Positions 34,609 through 47,100 of a stretch of 64,000 bases of DNA are shown here, one piece after another. This DNA is from Gordionus sp. m RMFG-2023. Taxonomy: Eukaryota; Nematomorpha; Gordioida; Chordodea; Parachordodidae. Within the stretch, counting starts at the first letter, position 1. Each line of letters begins with the position of its first letter. The position numbers were made by a program, and so were the translations under genes. The notes beneath the pieces were generated by a model, which was not told where the DNA came from, searched no databases, and saw nothing but the letters and a program-made list of their open reading frames with translations. Location: contig NC_088778.1 in NCBI RefSeq assembly GCF_954871325.1, positions 22,119,120 to 22,183,119 on the forward strand, written 5' to 3'.

Positions 34609-37165
34609 CAGTGGGGTAGCCATGATTCATCCATAGGGGGGGGGGTTCAAATTTTTTTGGGGGGCTTCGACCCCAAACCCTATTTTTAAATTTTGGCAAT
34701 ATTATGTATTTTATTAGTGTCGAACCATTATAGTAGCCAGCATAAATGAAAAAAATATTAGTAACAGAATTTTGGCTAAATTTATGATTAATAAGCGGCT
34801 AGAAGCATTATTCAAAAAAATTTAATAATGTTTAGTCAATTGTAAATTAATCTATCCAGTGTAGAAAGAAAGAAAAATTGCCCCCCAAACCTTCCATTTT
34901 TTATGATCACTCACTATATCTTATTGAGTGTTAAAAATAACTATTTTAATATTTTAGAAAATATGTAGATTTTATTTATTATTAAAATACTTTAGTATAA
35001 ATAACATCCCTTTATTTAACTATGCATTTATTTTAATGATTGATAATATACAATAAAATAAATTTCAAAATGTGGAAATTTTATACAAATTATTATTATA
35101 TTAAAAATTTATTGTAATTAACTATATTTAAAAAAATATAATTCAATTAAATATAAGTAATTCTTGTACTGTATTTAAAAAAATATAATTTAGCAATTAT
35201 AATTAATACAAATGAATCAAAATATAAATAATTCTTATTGTAAATGAATGCAATACTTTTATTAAAAATAAGCAGGGAATCTAAAGAGCAATTACACATG
35301 GAAAGAGCCTGCAAATCATTTTTTGGTCTCAAAGAGTATTCTATTCTATCAAGATTTTTATACCATCGATATCACAAAATAACTTATCATACGATCCTGA
35401 TAAATCATCAGAAAACTCTGAGATTTTCTTAATATCTTCTCGCGTTTCAAGTGTAATCAACAATTAAGACTCAACCGGCCGAAGAAAATAAAAGCTTTTT
35501 AAAATAAAATTGTGACTAATTTATCTTTCCTTTAATTGAAATAAAAGTGTATCAATAAGGGGAGTAAAAATATTTATTTTATAAAAATCCTCAATCGTAG
35601 ATGCATCAATATTTAAGCGATTGGACTGTCTAGAAACTACTCTAGGTTTAAAAATTTCAATCACAAACATATTAGGGATCTCCTTTACTTTCTCGTATAT
35701 TTCATGAAATTTTTATCCACATTATCTCTGATATTTGTTAATATTTCAACAATATCCTCTGCCTTATTCATAACCTCCCTTAAATCCAAATCAATTTTTT
35801 GTAGCATTTTGCTAAAATCATATGTATAATTAAATAAAAAAATGTACACATTGAATTGATATTAAAAATTGTGGCTTCGTAATAGCTAGCAAAAGATTTT
35901 CAGCATCTACGGAATTTTTTTCTTTGCTTAGCGCTACAAAAATAATTTCATATAATTTGATGAAATGTCTTACTGATTGTTGTCTTTCAATAATCTAGTT
36001 GGACAAAATCTTTTTAGTTTTTTTTTGATTATTTGAATCAATATCATCAAATGTTCGGATAAAAAGCTGCTTCTTAATAATACATAATAAAATCTAATAA
36101 ATTCCAATTGAATTAAAATATTTTTACGTAAACTGTTCCGGATGTTTCGAATTTTGCATGCCTCATATATCATCAAATTTAGGCAATGTGAACAGTGAAC
36201 ATATAGAGCTGTGCTATAAAGCTCTCTAATTCTTGACTGCACCCCTTTAACGTGACCACTCATCGAGGAAGCTTCATCATATCCTTGGCCTCTCATTAGA
36301 TTTAAATTTATATCTAGGTCTTGAAGGGATGCTAAACTTTCTTTGGCTATCGTCTTTGATTTAGTGTTATGTATGTTAGTTAATAAATTGAACAAAGAGT
36401 TCTTTCATTTTGAAATCACTTGATTCCATATCAATAAACCTTACTGCTATGGATAATTGCTCTATGTTACCAACATCCGAAGTCTCATCCGCCAAAACAC
36501 AAAATATGGTGATGTTTTCACTGTAGAAATTTCTTTCAATATGAACCTATTGCATATGGCTATTATTTCATTTTGATTGGACTAAGGTAGGTGGCATTTT
36601 TAGAAGAGCTTTCAGTCTTATATTGTTATCATTATTATTGCATAAAAGTTTCAACAATTCCTTGAAATTCCCTTCATTATGAGAAGAGTATGTAAGTGTT
36701 AAGAAGCCAGCAGATATTCTATGAGCTCTTAATGATAAGCCCTGCCTCCCTAACCAAATGATTGCATCAATTATTATAATTTCTTGCTCTGTTGGTTGTA
36801 ACAATATCAAAATTTTTTTTAATACATTAGATATTGATGTCTTTTGATTCATAGATGGCTTTTAAAGCATCCGATATCTCACAAAAATTGAGATGGTAAA
36901 TATTTTAGTTCATATAATTTTTAATATATATTTTTAAATCATGTTATCATTTAAAATTAAAAATTCTTATTTGTCTTTTTAAAATATATTTCATTGATAT
37001 CGTATATATTATTTTATTTCTAAATTAAAACCGTTTTTTAAATGAAATTATTCACAATACAAAAAAAAATTTAAAAAATAAAAATTAAAAAATAAAAATT
37101 TTAAATCAAAAAAAAAATTTTTTTCCCAGAGTTATGATTCCCCCCCCCCCCTTGTCTAGGCACTG
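34609..37165 (-). mobile_element. 2.56-kb hAT transposon, near full length (copy A)
   Basis: It runs from CAGTGGGGTAGCCATG, followed by a G tract, to a C tract and CTTGTCTAGGCACTG. It is flanked by TTACCAGG (34601-34608) and TCACCAGG (37166-37173), 7 of 8 matching. CAGTGGCGTAnCC-like ends are characteristic of a large hAT group. A minus-strand transposase pseudogene fills the middle. Compared with copy C (58260-60630), copy A has lost about 340 bp that in copy C encode the dimerisation domain; the join lies near 35265. Confidence 0.82.
35250..36890 (-). pseudogene. hAT transposase, DUF4371/ZMYM1-like, frameshifted and lacking its C-terminus
   Basis: Read from 36890 downwards, the pieces in order are: IIWLGRQGLSLRAHR with SHNEGNFKELLKLL (frame 36568-36852), the conserved start of the DUF4371 region; CVLADETSDVGNIEQLS near 36430-36510, in another frame, with the first catalytic Asp; RGQGYDEASSMSGHVKGVQ then YVHCSHCLNLMI (frame 35970-36395), with the second conserved Asp; and SVRHFIKLYEIIFVAL in yet another frame below 35970. 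Such proteins catalyse cut-and-paste transposition. At least two frameshifts separate the pieces, and the C-terminal dimerisation segment (ERSFSSLKRLKTYLRNS in copy C) is deleted. It cannot be active. Confidence 0.88.
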
Positions 37166-37689
37166 TCACCAGGGAAGCGTCAACATCATTGGCATAAAGG
37201 TATAGGGGGATCTAGATAGTTATAAGCCTTTCACTTGAAAATTAAACGACTTCATTAAGTGTACTATTGGCATGATGATTAAAATCTAAATGTAAAAATA
37301 AATGCACATATACAATTGATTCAAACCCCCATCGTAATTCGTATCTTATTTTGGAAATAATTTTTAATTCTGTTTAATAAAATCTTTAAACCGACATATC
37401 TTGTTTTAAACAGGTTTTCATTTATCATTCTTGTTGTTATTTGCAACACCAATTTAATTAATTTGACTAATTTTATCAAATCTATTAAGAACTAAATAAA
37501 GTTAGGCAGATCCTCAAATAAAGATTTAGATATTGATTCTTTGTAAAAAAACGGATCTTAGTACAGATACTAGTATCTTATTGCAAATATAAAAACATAC
37601 AAGATCTAAGATATTTGTATTTTTTGCTAAATAATAGTAGATACTTTTTATATAATGAAAAATCTATAAATAGGTTTTGTAAAAAAAAA

Positions 37690-38050
37690 GGGAAATTTTT
37701 TTTTTTGGGGGGGGGGGATCTTCGCTTCCAAATTTAGCCGGGTTTCTCTTGTAAAAAATATTATTATTATTTACTTTTCATGGTTATCTATATATCAACT
37801 CCGTTAAAATTGGCTGAACAATTAGAAATACTAATTCTAAAATATGCCAACGTTTTGTGCTTTATTAGTGTCTAACCAGTATAGTCCCCAGCATAAATGG
37901 AAAAATTTTTAGTAGCAAAGTTTTGGCTAACCTTACGATAAAAAAGCGGCTGAAAGCATTATTCTGGAAATTTGATCAATGTTTAGTTCTCAATTGTAAA
38001 TTAATTTAATCCGTTTGGTAGACAGTAGAAAGAAAAAAAATGGCATTATG
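37690..38050. mobile_element. Terminal fragment of the copy A hAT family (copy B)
   Basis: A poly-G tract is followed by TTTATTAGTGTCTAACCAGTA, CCAGCATAAATGGAAAAAT, AGTTTTGGCTAAC and GCGGCTGAAAGCATTATTC. This matches copy A at about 34640-34870 in the same orientation. No CAGTG end and no transposase sequence remain. Confidence 0.65.
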
Positions 38051-38554
38051 CTAGAATTGAAAATATTTCAAAAAAACTATATATCTGACCTGCGCTAATA
38101 TTTAGTGTATGACTAGTATTTTTAATTACTCAATCAAATTGAAGAACCATAGAAAGAAACTGTTATAAACAAAATAAAAACTAGGGCTTCACTCTTTAAG
38201 AGTGAAGTTAGGCAAGTTTTTGGAAAAATCCTAAACTTATATAAACTATTAAGTAGAGCATTTTATTGTTTTATTCTTTTCGGTAGATGGTTCAAAAAGA
38301 AAAAGAATTATTGGTAAAATAGAAAAATTGACAAAATTAGTTTCATGCCAGAACGGATAATATAGAAGTTATAACTATCTGGTTTGTGTTAATATTTAAT
38401 GTCGCACTTATTAATTCTTTAATCAATTTCCCCAGTCACAAAAAAAGTAACCGAATTACGAACTAAATACAAACTATGATATCATGCCTTAAGAGTAAAA
38501 TCATCCAAAGATATGGAAGCATTATTGTCCGGCTGATTATACTTTTTACTATTC

Positions 38555-39092
38555 TCAGATCGGCATATTAAAATTTTAAAAAAATTAGGCGCGGCCCGAA
38601 CCGTTTTTTCGGCTAACACTTTTAATATCTATATATCTATATAATTTTTCCCAATATCATTTGAAGCTTTTATTTCTCTATTCTATGGCTATATATTTCT
38701 AAAAGAACCATTTTATAAATCTTGTGTTTTGATATCTTTACATAATTAACTTGTTTAATTCTTTGTGAATTTACTATTTTATTTATAGATTAGTATTTTA
38801 GGTATCAGCTCTTAAGCTATATAGAAAAAATATAGTATTTAAAATAGTAATAATCAATTTATTAGCTCAAAATTCAAAAAAAATATTAAAATTAATGCCT
38901 GGTTGGCCCATTAAAATTTTATGAAAAATCAGAAGTTTGCATGGCCTGGCCCGATTTTGTATAAACTGTTTATCTTGGTCCATTTATATATTTATGTACG
39001 AATTGCCCGGCATGACCCGATCCGTCAAATTATTTGATTGGCTCAGCTCAGTCGGACTTTCAGACGATCTGACCTTTGAAGATCTCTAATGT
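38555..39092. repeat. GGCC-rich repeat ending GAAGATCTCTA
   Basis: Degenerate GGCCCG, CCCGGCATGACCCG and GGCCTGGCCCG units end with TTTGAAGATCTCTA, close to the TGCAGATCACTA terminus of 58788-59019. The left boundary is guessed from AGATCGGCA. No duplication was confirmed. Confidence 0.4.
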
Positions 39093-39094
39093 CT

Positions 39095-39185
39095 CTAAAC
39101 AAGCCTCGATCGAGAGTACATTTTCAGGATTGAAATGTAGTCGTCTATCACCCTAGAGAACAAGATTGAGATATATTGGATGATA
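39095..39185 (+). pseudogene. Scrap of a hAT C-terminal dimerisation region
   Basis: One plus-strand frame reads QASIESTFSGLKCSRLSP and then hits a stop. The pattern ASxExxFSxLK is the core of the hAT dimerisation region. Only about 25 codons are readable, so this is a weak call. Confidence 0.35.
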
Positions 39186-39189
39186 TTTT

Positions 39190-41149
39190 AACTATACGCT
39201 GTAATCATCATTTTATATACAAATAAAAAATGACAATAAAATTTTGAGTTAGCTTTAAACTGTGTTTTATTTTTATTCCTATATATTTATCTTAAAATAG
39301 GATATTATTTATAGAGATATATGTTTATTCCTTAACCTGAACCTTTATACTTTTTCCTCTTTAACATGAAGTATATCAAAAGGTTCGTAACTCTGATAAA
39401 TATTTGAAATATGAATAATAAAATTTTATTTTTCTTATGTTAACCCTTTTGTTCGAATGCTACATCTCGAGGACATTAAGGAAACTAAGTACAATACAGG
39501 TGTTATTTATTTCTAATGGAACCCTAAGTAACATAGAAGAATAGAATATAATGGAGCCAATGTACAAATGGAAGAAAATAAATATAACAGTGATTAAATT
39601 TTATTTAAATCAATGAATTATGGCTATATCAGTCATTTATAAAATAATATTTAGCAAGGATTTATATTTCTTTCTGTAATTATTTTATAATAATTTTATG
39701 TTTACCTAGAATATTCATCAAAAATCATATCCTATAGTATATAATAAAAGAAACTAAAATAATTGGTAACATGATTAGATAAGCTTGTTTATTATAATCG
39801 CGAGTAAGCGCGAAATTAAATAAAGCATTCTATTGCCAATTTTATGTCAGGATAGAAAAAAGTTTTGTTAATTTTTATTTAATATTAAAAAACAATAGGA
39901 CATTGTTTATGAGTCTTGACAAAGAATCCGTTTGTTAATTGTTTTTTTAAATTTCGAGATTCATAGTTGTTAGGACAAATTTTCGATAATGTGGAAGAAA
40001 TAAATTTTGCAAAACGTAAATTCTGTTAAAAACATGTAAGTTCTTTATATTTTGATATCTCTTATTTTATATTAAAAACTATTTTATTGTTGTAAGCTTC
40101 TTGATGAATTGCCTTATTTTAGAACACTACTAGAATTTTCGCATTTTTTATTGTTTATAATGCTTGATAAAGAAGGTCACAGTTCGGTTTGGAGGCGATT
40201 TTCTAAGTTCTGACCCTCGATATAACTAAACAAAACTGCCTTTTTTTTATAGTTTTGGATATTACAGGTATAAAATTTGCAAATATAAAAATAGTTAAAT
40301 ATGATAACAATCACACAACATTAACTATAAATATATTCATATTATTGAATAATAAGATCAGTTTTCCTTTTAAGATTAGATTTAAAATCTTCTTTATTAG
40401 ACATTCCATTTTTAAGCCATGACCCAATACAAATGAGATAGTTTATTTTTCTTTATTGTTATTAAGTCACCTGCTTTGGAAAATAGGAACTGAATTTGTT
40501 TGAATAACTATATAATCTTTACGTCAGTAGAGATAAACAATAGAATCTATTATACCTAAAGATAAACATAGATTTTATTTTTTTAAATGTTTAACATTGA
40601 GGTGGATTTCCTCTAGATTATAAACTTAGAATTTAAACATTTTCTCATAATATAAACTTACATTTGTAGATTTAATGTCATTGATAAGCATATTTTAAGA
40701 GTAAATATGTCAACAAAAAGTGAGATTGGAAAGTCTAAATGAAAGTGAGCATAGATTTGTGTATGAATAGAATTAGAATAGAAAACTTCTTAATTTTTTT
40801 TATTTAATTTAATAATTAATAAAAGAAAATCTATAATTTTCTACCGGCCTGGACTGAGCCAAGCCGATTACAATGAAAAAACTCCCAGAACTAATTCCAG
40901 AAGTTGAATGGCCACTCCAAACCCAGAAAACTTGACAGTTCGGTTTCTTTAATAGAAACATATTTAAATAATGTATATCTTTAATTTTTATGTTAGGGTC
41001 TGTTTCTAAATGATTTGTAGATATAATAAATTTCAAGATTCTAATTTACATTATTTATTATATAAATAAATAAATATTATATTGTATAATAAATAATTTA
41101 ACTATTTTTTATGAAATATAGATACAAAGGGGGTCCTAAATAAATTTAA
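39190..41149. other. Intergenic DNA upstream of the laccase gene
   Basis: No gene or bounded repeat was recognised. A GGCC-type scrap lies near 40840-40930. Many TATA-like strings precede 41150 but are not informative in sequence this AT-rich. Confidence 0.4.
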
Positions 41150-44100
41150 ATGTTTTCGATTATAATTACATTGATCTTAACGATCCTGGGATCTGAATTC
41201 TTTACATCTTTATCAAGTAATATAAATTAAAATGATGGATTAATAAATTAAATTGGACAAATTATAAGGTGTTATTTCAAAACATTCATGTGATCGATTT
41301 TGCGATGGTAAGATAAAAGTGTGTGATTTTGAATTTCGAATAACTTTTTCAAGGACCATGGCAGAAAATGTGTGCGGAAAGTGTCCTTTTATCATCAAAG
41401 ATTGTTATAAAGAGTTTTGCATAGTTGCCGATGGAACTGAAAGACCTATTTTTTTAGTCAATGAAAAATTTCCTGGTCCAGAAATTAAAGTAGTTATACC
41501 AATGTTTAAAACACTCTAATTTTTCTTTCTAAATTTAATTTTTAATTAAATTATTAAAAACAATATTTTACAATAAATAATCAAGTATTGTTTTTAAATT
41601 AGGTATGCGAAAATGATATAGTCAAGGTTAACGTTAAGAACATGTTGATCAACGGAGAAGCCATAACCATTCATTGGCATGGGGTATATCAAATAAAGAC
41701 TCCTTATATGGATGGGACACCTATGGTAACCCAATGTCCTATAATAGGTGGATCGACATTCCAATATGTATGGAAAGCACAACCTGCTGGCACCAAATTT
41801 TGGCATGCCCACACAGCCCTACACAGAGTAGACGGGATTGTTGGAAGCTTGATTGTTAATCCTATTCCTACTCATGCTTATAAAACTTACAAGGGTTCTA
41901 CAGGTTTTAATAATATAAACGAGATAATCGTAATAATTCAGGAATGGAAAAATTCACTCTCCCCTTTTCACTTTATAAAAGATGATGAGTCTGCTCCGTC
42001 GCTACTAATAAATGGAAGGCAGGGTGTATTTCCTCTTTCACCCCCAAGTTATTTCTTAGTTAAACAATACGATACAGACCCGAATGATTTGTTTTTTGAT
42101 ACCTTACCTTATGTCAGATTTATAAGTAACGGTTTCTTGTATTGTCCAATAGAAATAGTTATTCAAGATCATTTTATGATTATAGTTGACATAGATGGAT
42201 ACCCAATAGATAAACCATATCATGCCATCGATATTCTTACCATATTTCCTGGGGAGAGATACGATGTCAAAATTTTGCTTAAAGAAGATTATTTAAAATA
42301 TGAAAAAGAACTAGACACCTTAATTCTCTTAAATAACACTTATAAAGAACCGTTGAGGTCAAATACTTTTTTTAGTTATAATAACTTTAGAAAAACATTC
42401 TACGAAATGAGGATTTGGAGTTCCGGAGATTGTGATCATGGAAATATGGTGGCAAACGCTTCAGCATATATAATTTATGCACCAAATAAACATTTTTCTG
42501 AATCTGATACACTAAAAGTTATAAAAAACGAAATATTTAAATCAGATCGGATGTTACAACAAATTCATAAAGAATTTAAAACTGGAGATTATCATTACCA
42601 TAACAAAATAGTAAGCATGCTAAAATATATAGGATATTTTTATTTTATAAGATAGCGAATCCTGTCCATTTTAAAAATTTTGGACACTCAATTAATCAAC
42701 TTCCAATAACAAATTTTAAGAGCATGAAGGAAGTATCTTTAAAACCAATTTATGGGACACCAGATGTCAAACTATACTTGTTTACCGACAGTTATTTATT
42801 AGGAGAAGGTAAATAAAATTTTAAATACGATCATCGATCATTATTGGATTATAAATCATTTGTCTGTAATAGATATTCCAATGTTCGACAATATATCTTT
42901 CAAGCCACCCTCTGCTCCTCTATTATCCCAACCGTTGGATGTACCGAAAAATGAAATTTGTAATATTGATTCTCGGCCAGAGTGTAACCATATAATGTGT
43001 TCTTGTACCCATTTATACAACATAAAATTAAATTCACTGGTGGAATTAATTATCGTTGACGAAGGTTTTTATGAAATAGATATAAATTTCCAATTATTAT
43101 TTAGGCTTAAACGGGGATTACGATATCCATTCTATACATTTGCATGGTTATTCTTTTAGATTATTAGCCCAAGAAAAGTTGGCAACCAACATCTCGGTTC
43201 ACGAGGTAAAATATATAAGACTTTATATTAAACTACCCTACCTCATTGATACCTGACCACCTATCATTTTTAACTTAGATTAATTTTCGAATTTGAAAAT
43301 AATTATTAATCTATTAAAAATAAATTAAAAACGTAGATATATTATGATATTAAGCTAGTAATGTAAAAATTTATTTATAAATTAATTTTTATTCAAATTT
43401 TATTTTCTTTATATGGGTATAAGACCATAAATATCCACATTTTGAGCTGGCACGTGATAGGAAGTTTCAGTTGGGGAGATTTATGTTATTTTTTTATAAT
43501 CCACTAAAAAAATAATTGGATGCTAAGTTTAGCCGAAACTGCCAAGGGACTGTCTGTGAGAACACTATTAACTCATATAACTGCCGAGGAAATTCTGAAA
43601 GACAGTTAGCACATCCATTAGCCATACTTCGATCTAGATGTACTACAGAAATGTAATATCAGGGGTTTTGAGCCTACTCAGAATAGAGGACTTTTAAAAT
43701 AAATAATTCAAAAGATGAAAGGATTCTAGGGAAAAATTATTTTAAAAAATTTACATATCTTCTTTTTTAAACATATGATTTGATGAGATTTCTGCAATTG
43801 TGCCTTATATAAAGGTGGGTATATGAGGCAATATTTTATTAAGAGATTACATGAATCAATGGCATCATAAATTTGAAGCATCCCCTATCCCTTATTTTTT
43901 TAAATATACATTTATATACTACCCCCCCCCCCCCCACTGATTATATTATATTTATAATAAATGTTAAAGTCATTAAAAAACATTCAAGCAGGGTTGTCAG
44001 GCATCCCCTCATCAGCGAGAGACTCCTATATTTAGTCAACAAGCAGAGACCCCACCTTCAAAACTCTGGCAGAATCTCCCGCTATTTTAAAATTTCTTCC

Positions 44101-47100
44101 GCATTGAATTTTTTAGAATTTTAAATTTATGACTTATAAATAATAATTTTGAGAATCAGTTGGAAAATAATTGTTTTTGTTTAAAATTAATATATTTTTA
44201 TAAAATTTTGGGAATAACTAGAAATTAAAATTTAAAATTAAGAATAAAATATTAACTATTGGGGAAAATATTATAAAATGATACCAACTTTGTTAAGTAC
44301 GATAAAGTAAAAATTAAAGGAATAAATGGGGGAGCGAAAAGAGCATTTTTATATCAGGCCGCTGCTAAAAAAATTTCCAGAATTTTAAATTTCTCCTTCA
44401 AAAAAGATTTTGACCTGGTAAACCTGTATTCAATCCTAAATCTCGAAGATATTAAGTAAACATATGAAGTTATAGCTGTAAAAAATACAAAGTCGAGCCA
44501 AAATATTTTTGATTTATAAATTATTTCTATATATATCAGAGACCTGCAGGCTGAGCCGGCCAATATTTTAATTTACTCAGGATAAATTTTCTTCGGGCCG
44601 GGCCTAAAAATGTTTTTAAAAAAATACCCGTGCCGGGCCATTTATTTTAAGACCAAATATTTTTAATTCCCATTTATTAACTATAAAAATTAAAAATAAA
44701 TATAATATTTTTAAAAAAATCTCGAGAGGGATTGAAATTTTTTTTTACAGGCCGGGCAAAACCCGGGTAGGGCCGAAAAAAATTCCTGAAAAAAAATTCC
44801 GGGCCGTGCAAATGGTACCTCTGTAGGTCACTTCTAAATATATTATAAAATATATTTTAAAAATGCCCATTTCGAGAATAAGCAGTTATAGTGAAAAATA
44901 TGTAATATATTATTAAAAACAAAAAACATTTAAACAAATATATTTATTATCGATTAAAGGATATAATGAAAAGAAGAAGGGACAAGTAATATTTAAATTT
45001 TAAACAAAAATCTATTGTTTATTTATAAAATATATTTTCCCTAAAAAAATTAATTAAATTTTTTTTTAAATTTATTAACTTTTTTTAAAACTCTAAATAC
45101 TCTTTGTAAACTCTTCTGGGATTTTTTATGAATAAAATATCTTTCATGAAATTTTAAATATTAATATTTTTTAGGATTTCTTTTCTATTTAAATCAATTT
45201 ATTTCGATAAAAATATGATATATATTTCTATTTTATAATAATATATAGACAAAATAATAATAGGTATATAAAAAAATTATGTATAAAATCATTCCATATG
45301 TTTATCGACTTCGAAGATAATACCTTTTTAGAATATAAAACAGTATAAATTTAAATTATTAATATAAATTCATTATTAGAGATTACCTAATTAACCGGCT
45401 GTCCGTGATGACCCAACTCCAGATATTGTTGCATATGATAAAAGTTCGTAAAATCATATGGAATGAATCCACGAAAGAGTTCGATAATATTGGTAATAAT
45501 TTCATCTTGTGAATTAGGTCGAGGAGTGATTGCCCGAAATTTATTTTTTAATATACCAAAAAAATTTATATGTGATTAAGCTAGGGTGAATATGGTGGTG
45601 GGTATTCAATTCTATTTTTGTAGGCATCGATTAAATGGGATTTATAAATTAGATGCAAAATCCATTAGAATGATTGCATCAGGTGGCAAAATATCAATAA
45701 ATCTCGGAATAATACCATTATAAGCTTCCTCTATAATTTTGTAATGAATTACTCCTCCGATTCCAATTGTGCAAAGAATACTAACATTTTTTCCCTTCGT
45801 CTCCATTTATTTCTGGAAATGTATCTTGTCTACATTTATGAACTGACACAATAGACATTCTAATATAATTAGCGATGTCTTTAACTTTCATTTGTTGTTT
45901 TCCGGTAGAGACAACATTTTACTATGTCGATTTTTTCTTTATTCCTATTTTTGCACATTTTTGGATCTTTAAATAGTAGACGAGGATTGGGAGTTTGCAT
46001 TCAAGTTAGGATTGATAGAATTTGATAATATATTATAATTTGTAAACGTTATATTAATTAAAAATATTTCTTTAAATTTTTTTAAAGAAATTTAAATTTA
46101 TTTTACCTAAAATATATTTTATAAATAAACAATAGATTTTCATTTAAACATTACCTACCCCTTCTATTTTTCATTATATTCTTTAATCGATAATAAATAT
46201 GCTTTGTTTAAATTTTTTTATTTTTAATTAATATATTAAATATTTTTCATTGTATTAGCTAGTTTTTACTAGAGTTTGTTAAAATATTCATAAAAAATTG
46301 GAAGTAACACACCCAGATTTGCCGTCCCCTCTATTTTATTAATTTTTTACTCCCTATCCCCAATCCCCTCTATTTTATTAATTTTTTACTCCCTATCCCC
46401 AAAAACATTAATACCTATCCCCTGAAAGATATATGGAGATAAATGGCGCCTACCCCTCCCTCCTCAAGGTAAACAATGTAATTTGTATAAGAATTAAGAA
46501 ATGCAATAAGGATTATTGATAAAGGACATGTATATGATGTTAAGAAACTACAATACCAGAGAGAAATATTATTAAAATCTTAACGATTTCTGCGAAACAT
46601 TTAGTACAATACGGTAATATTTATCATATTTTAAAGGTGAAAGTTTTTTTATGTTGCATTAGATTAGTGGCTATACAACTTGTAGAGTATTTAGCTTTAT
46701 GACTCAAACAGATTCCTAATTTTACTTCAAAGGAAAGAAGTTATATGGAAAGACGTGTATAAAAAATGGCATTGCAAAGCTTTGTTCCTTTTATAAATCA
46801 AACTATTGTGCAAAAGAATTACAAGAACAATTTATAATATTACGAAGTCCAATAATGTCATTTGCTTGTAAATGTATTATAACGATATTTATCCATTATT
46901 TAGCATAGAGTGTTTGACGATGAAGGCGATACCGCAAATTGAATTAAATTTATTATACCTCACCATTTACTATATAAATTATCTGACTTTGAAATTTAAT
47001 AATTTTATATATAGTTTAAATATTTGAAATTTTTATGAAGGGAAGGGTGACTGCGCTATAGGATATCTCACTATGGAGCCCCTACCATCAGTAGCTCATG

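Noticed and set aside
42653-42655. TAG as the laccase stop codon
   Set aside because: A GTAAGC donor at 42611 and TTATAAG acceptor at 42651 bypass it, and conserved laccase sequence continues in phase.
43921-43936. Poly-C tract as the end of a CAGTGGCGTA-type hAT
   Set aside because: No CAG/CTG terminus or target duplication is adjacent; treated as a homopolymer run.
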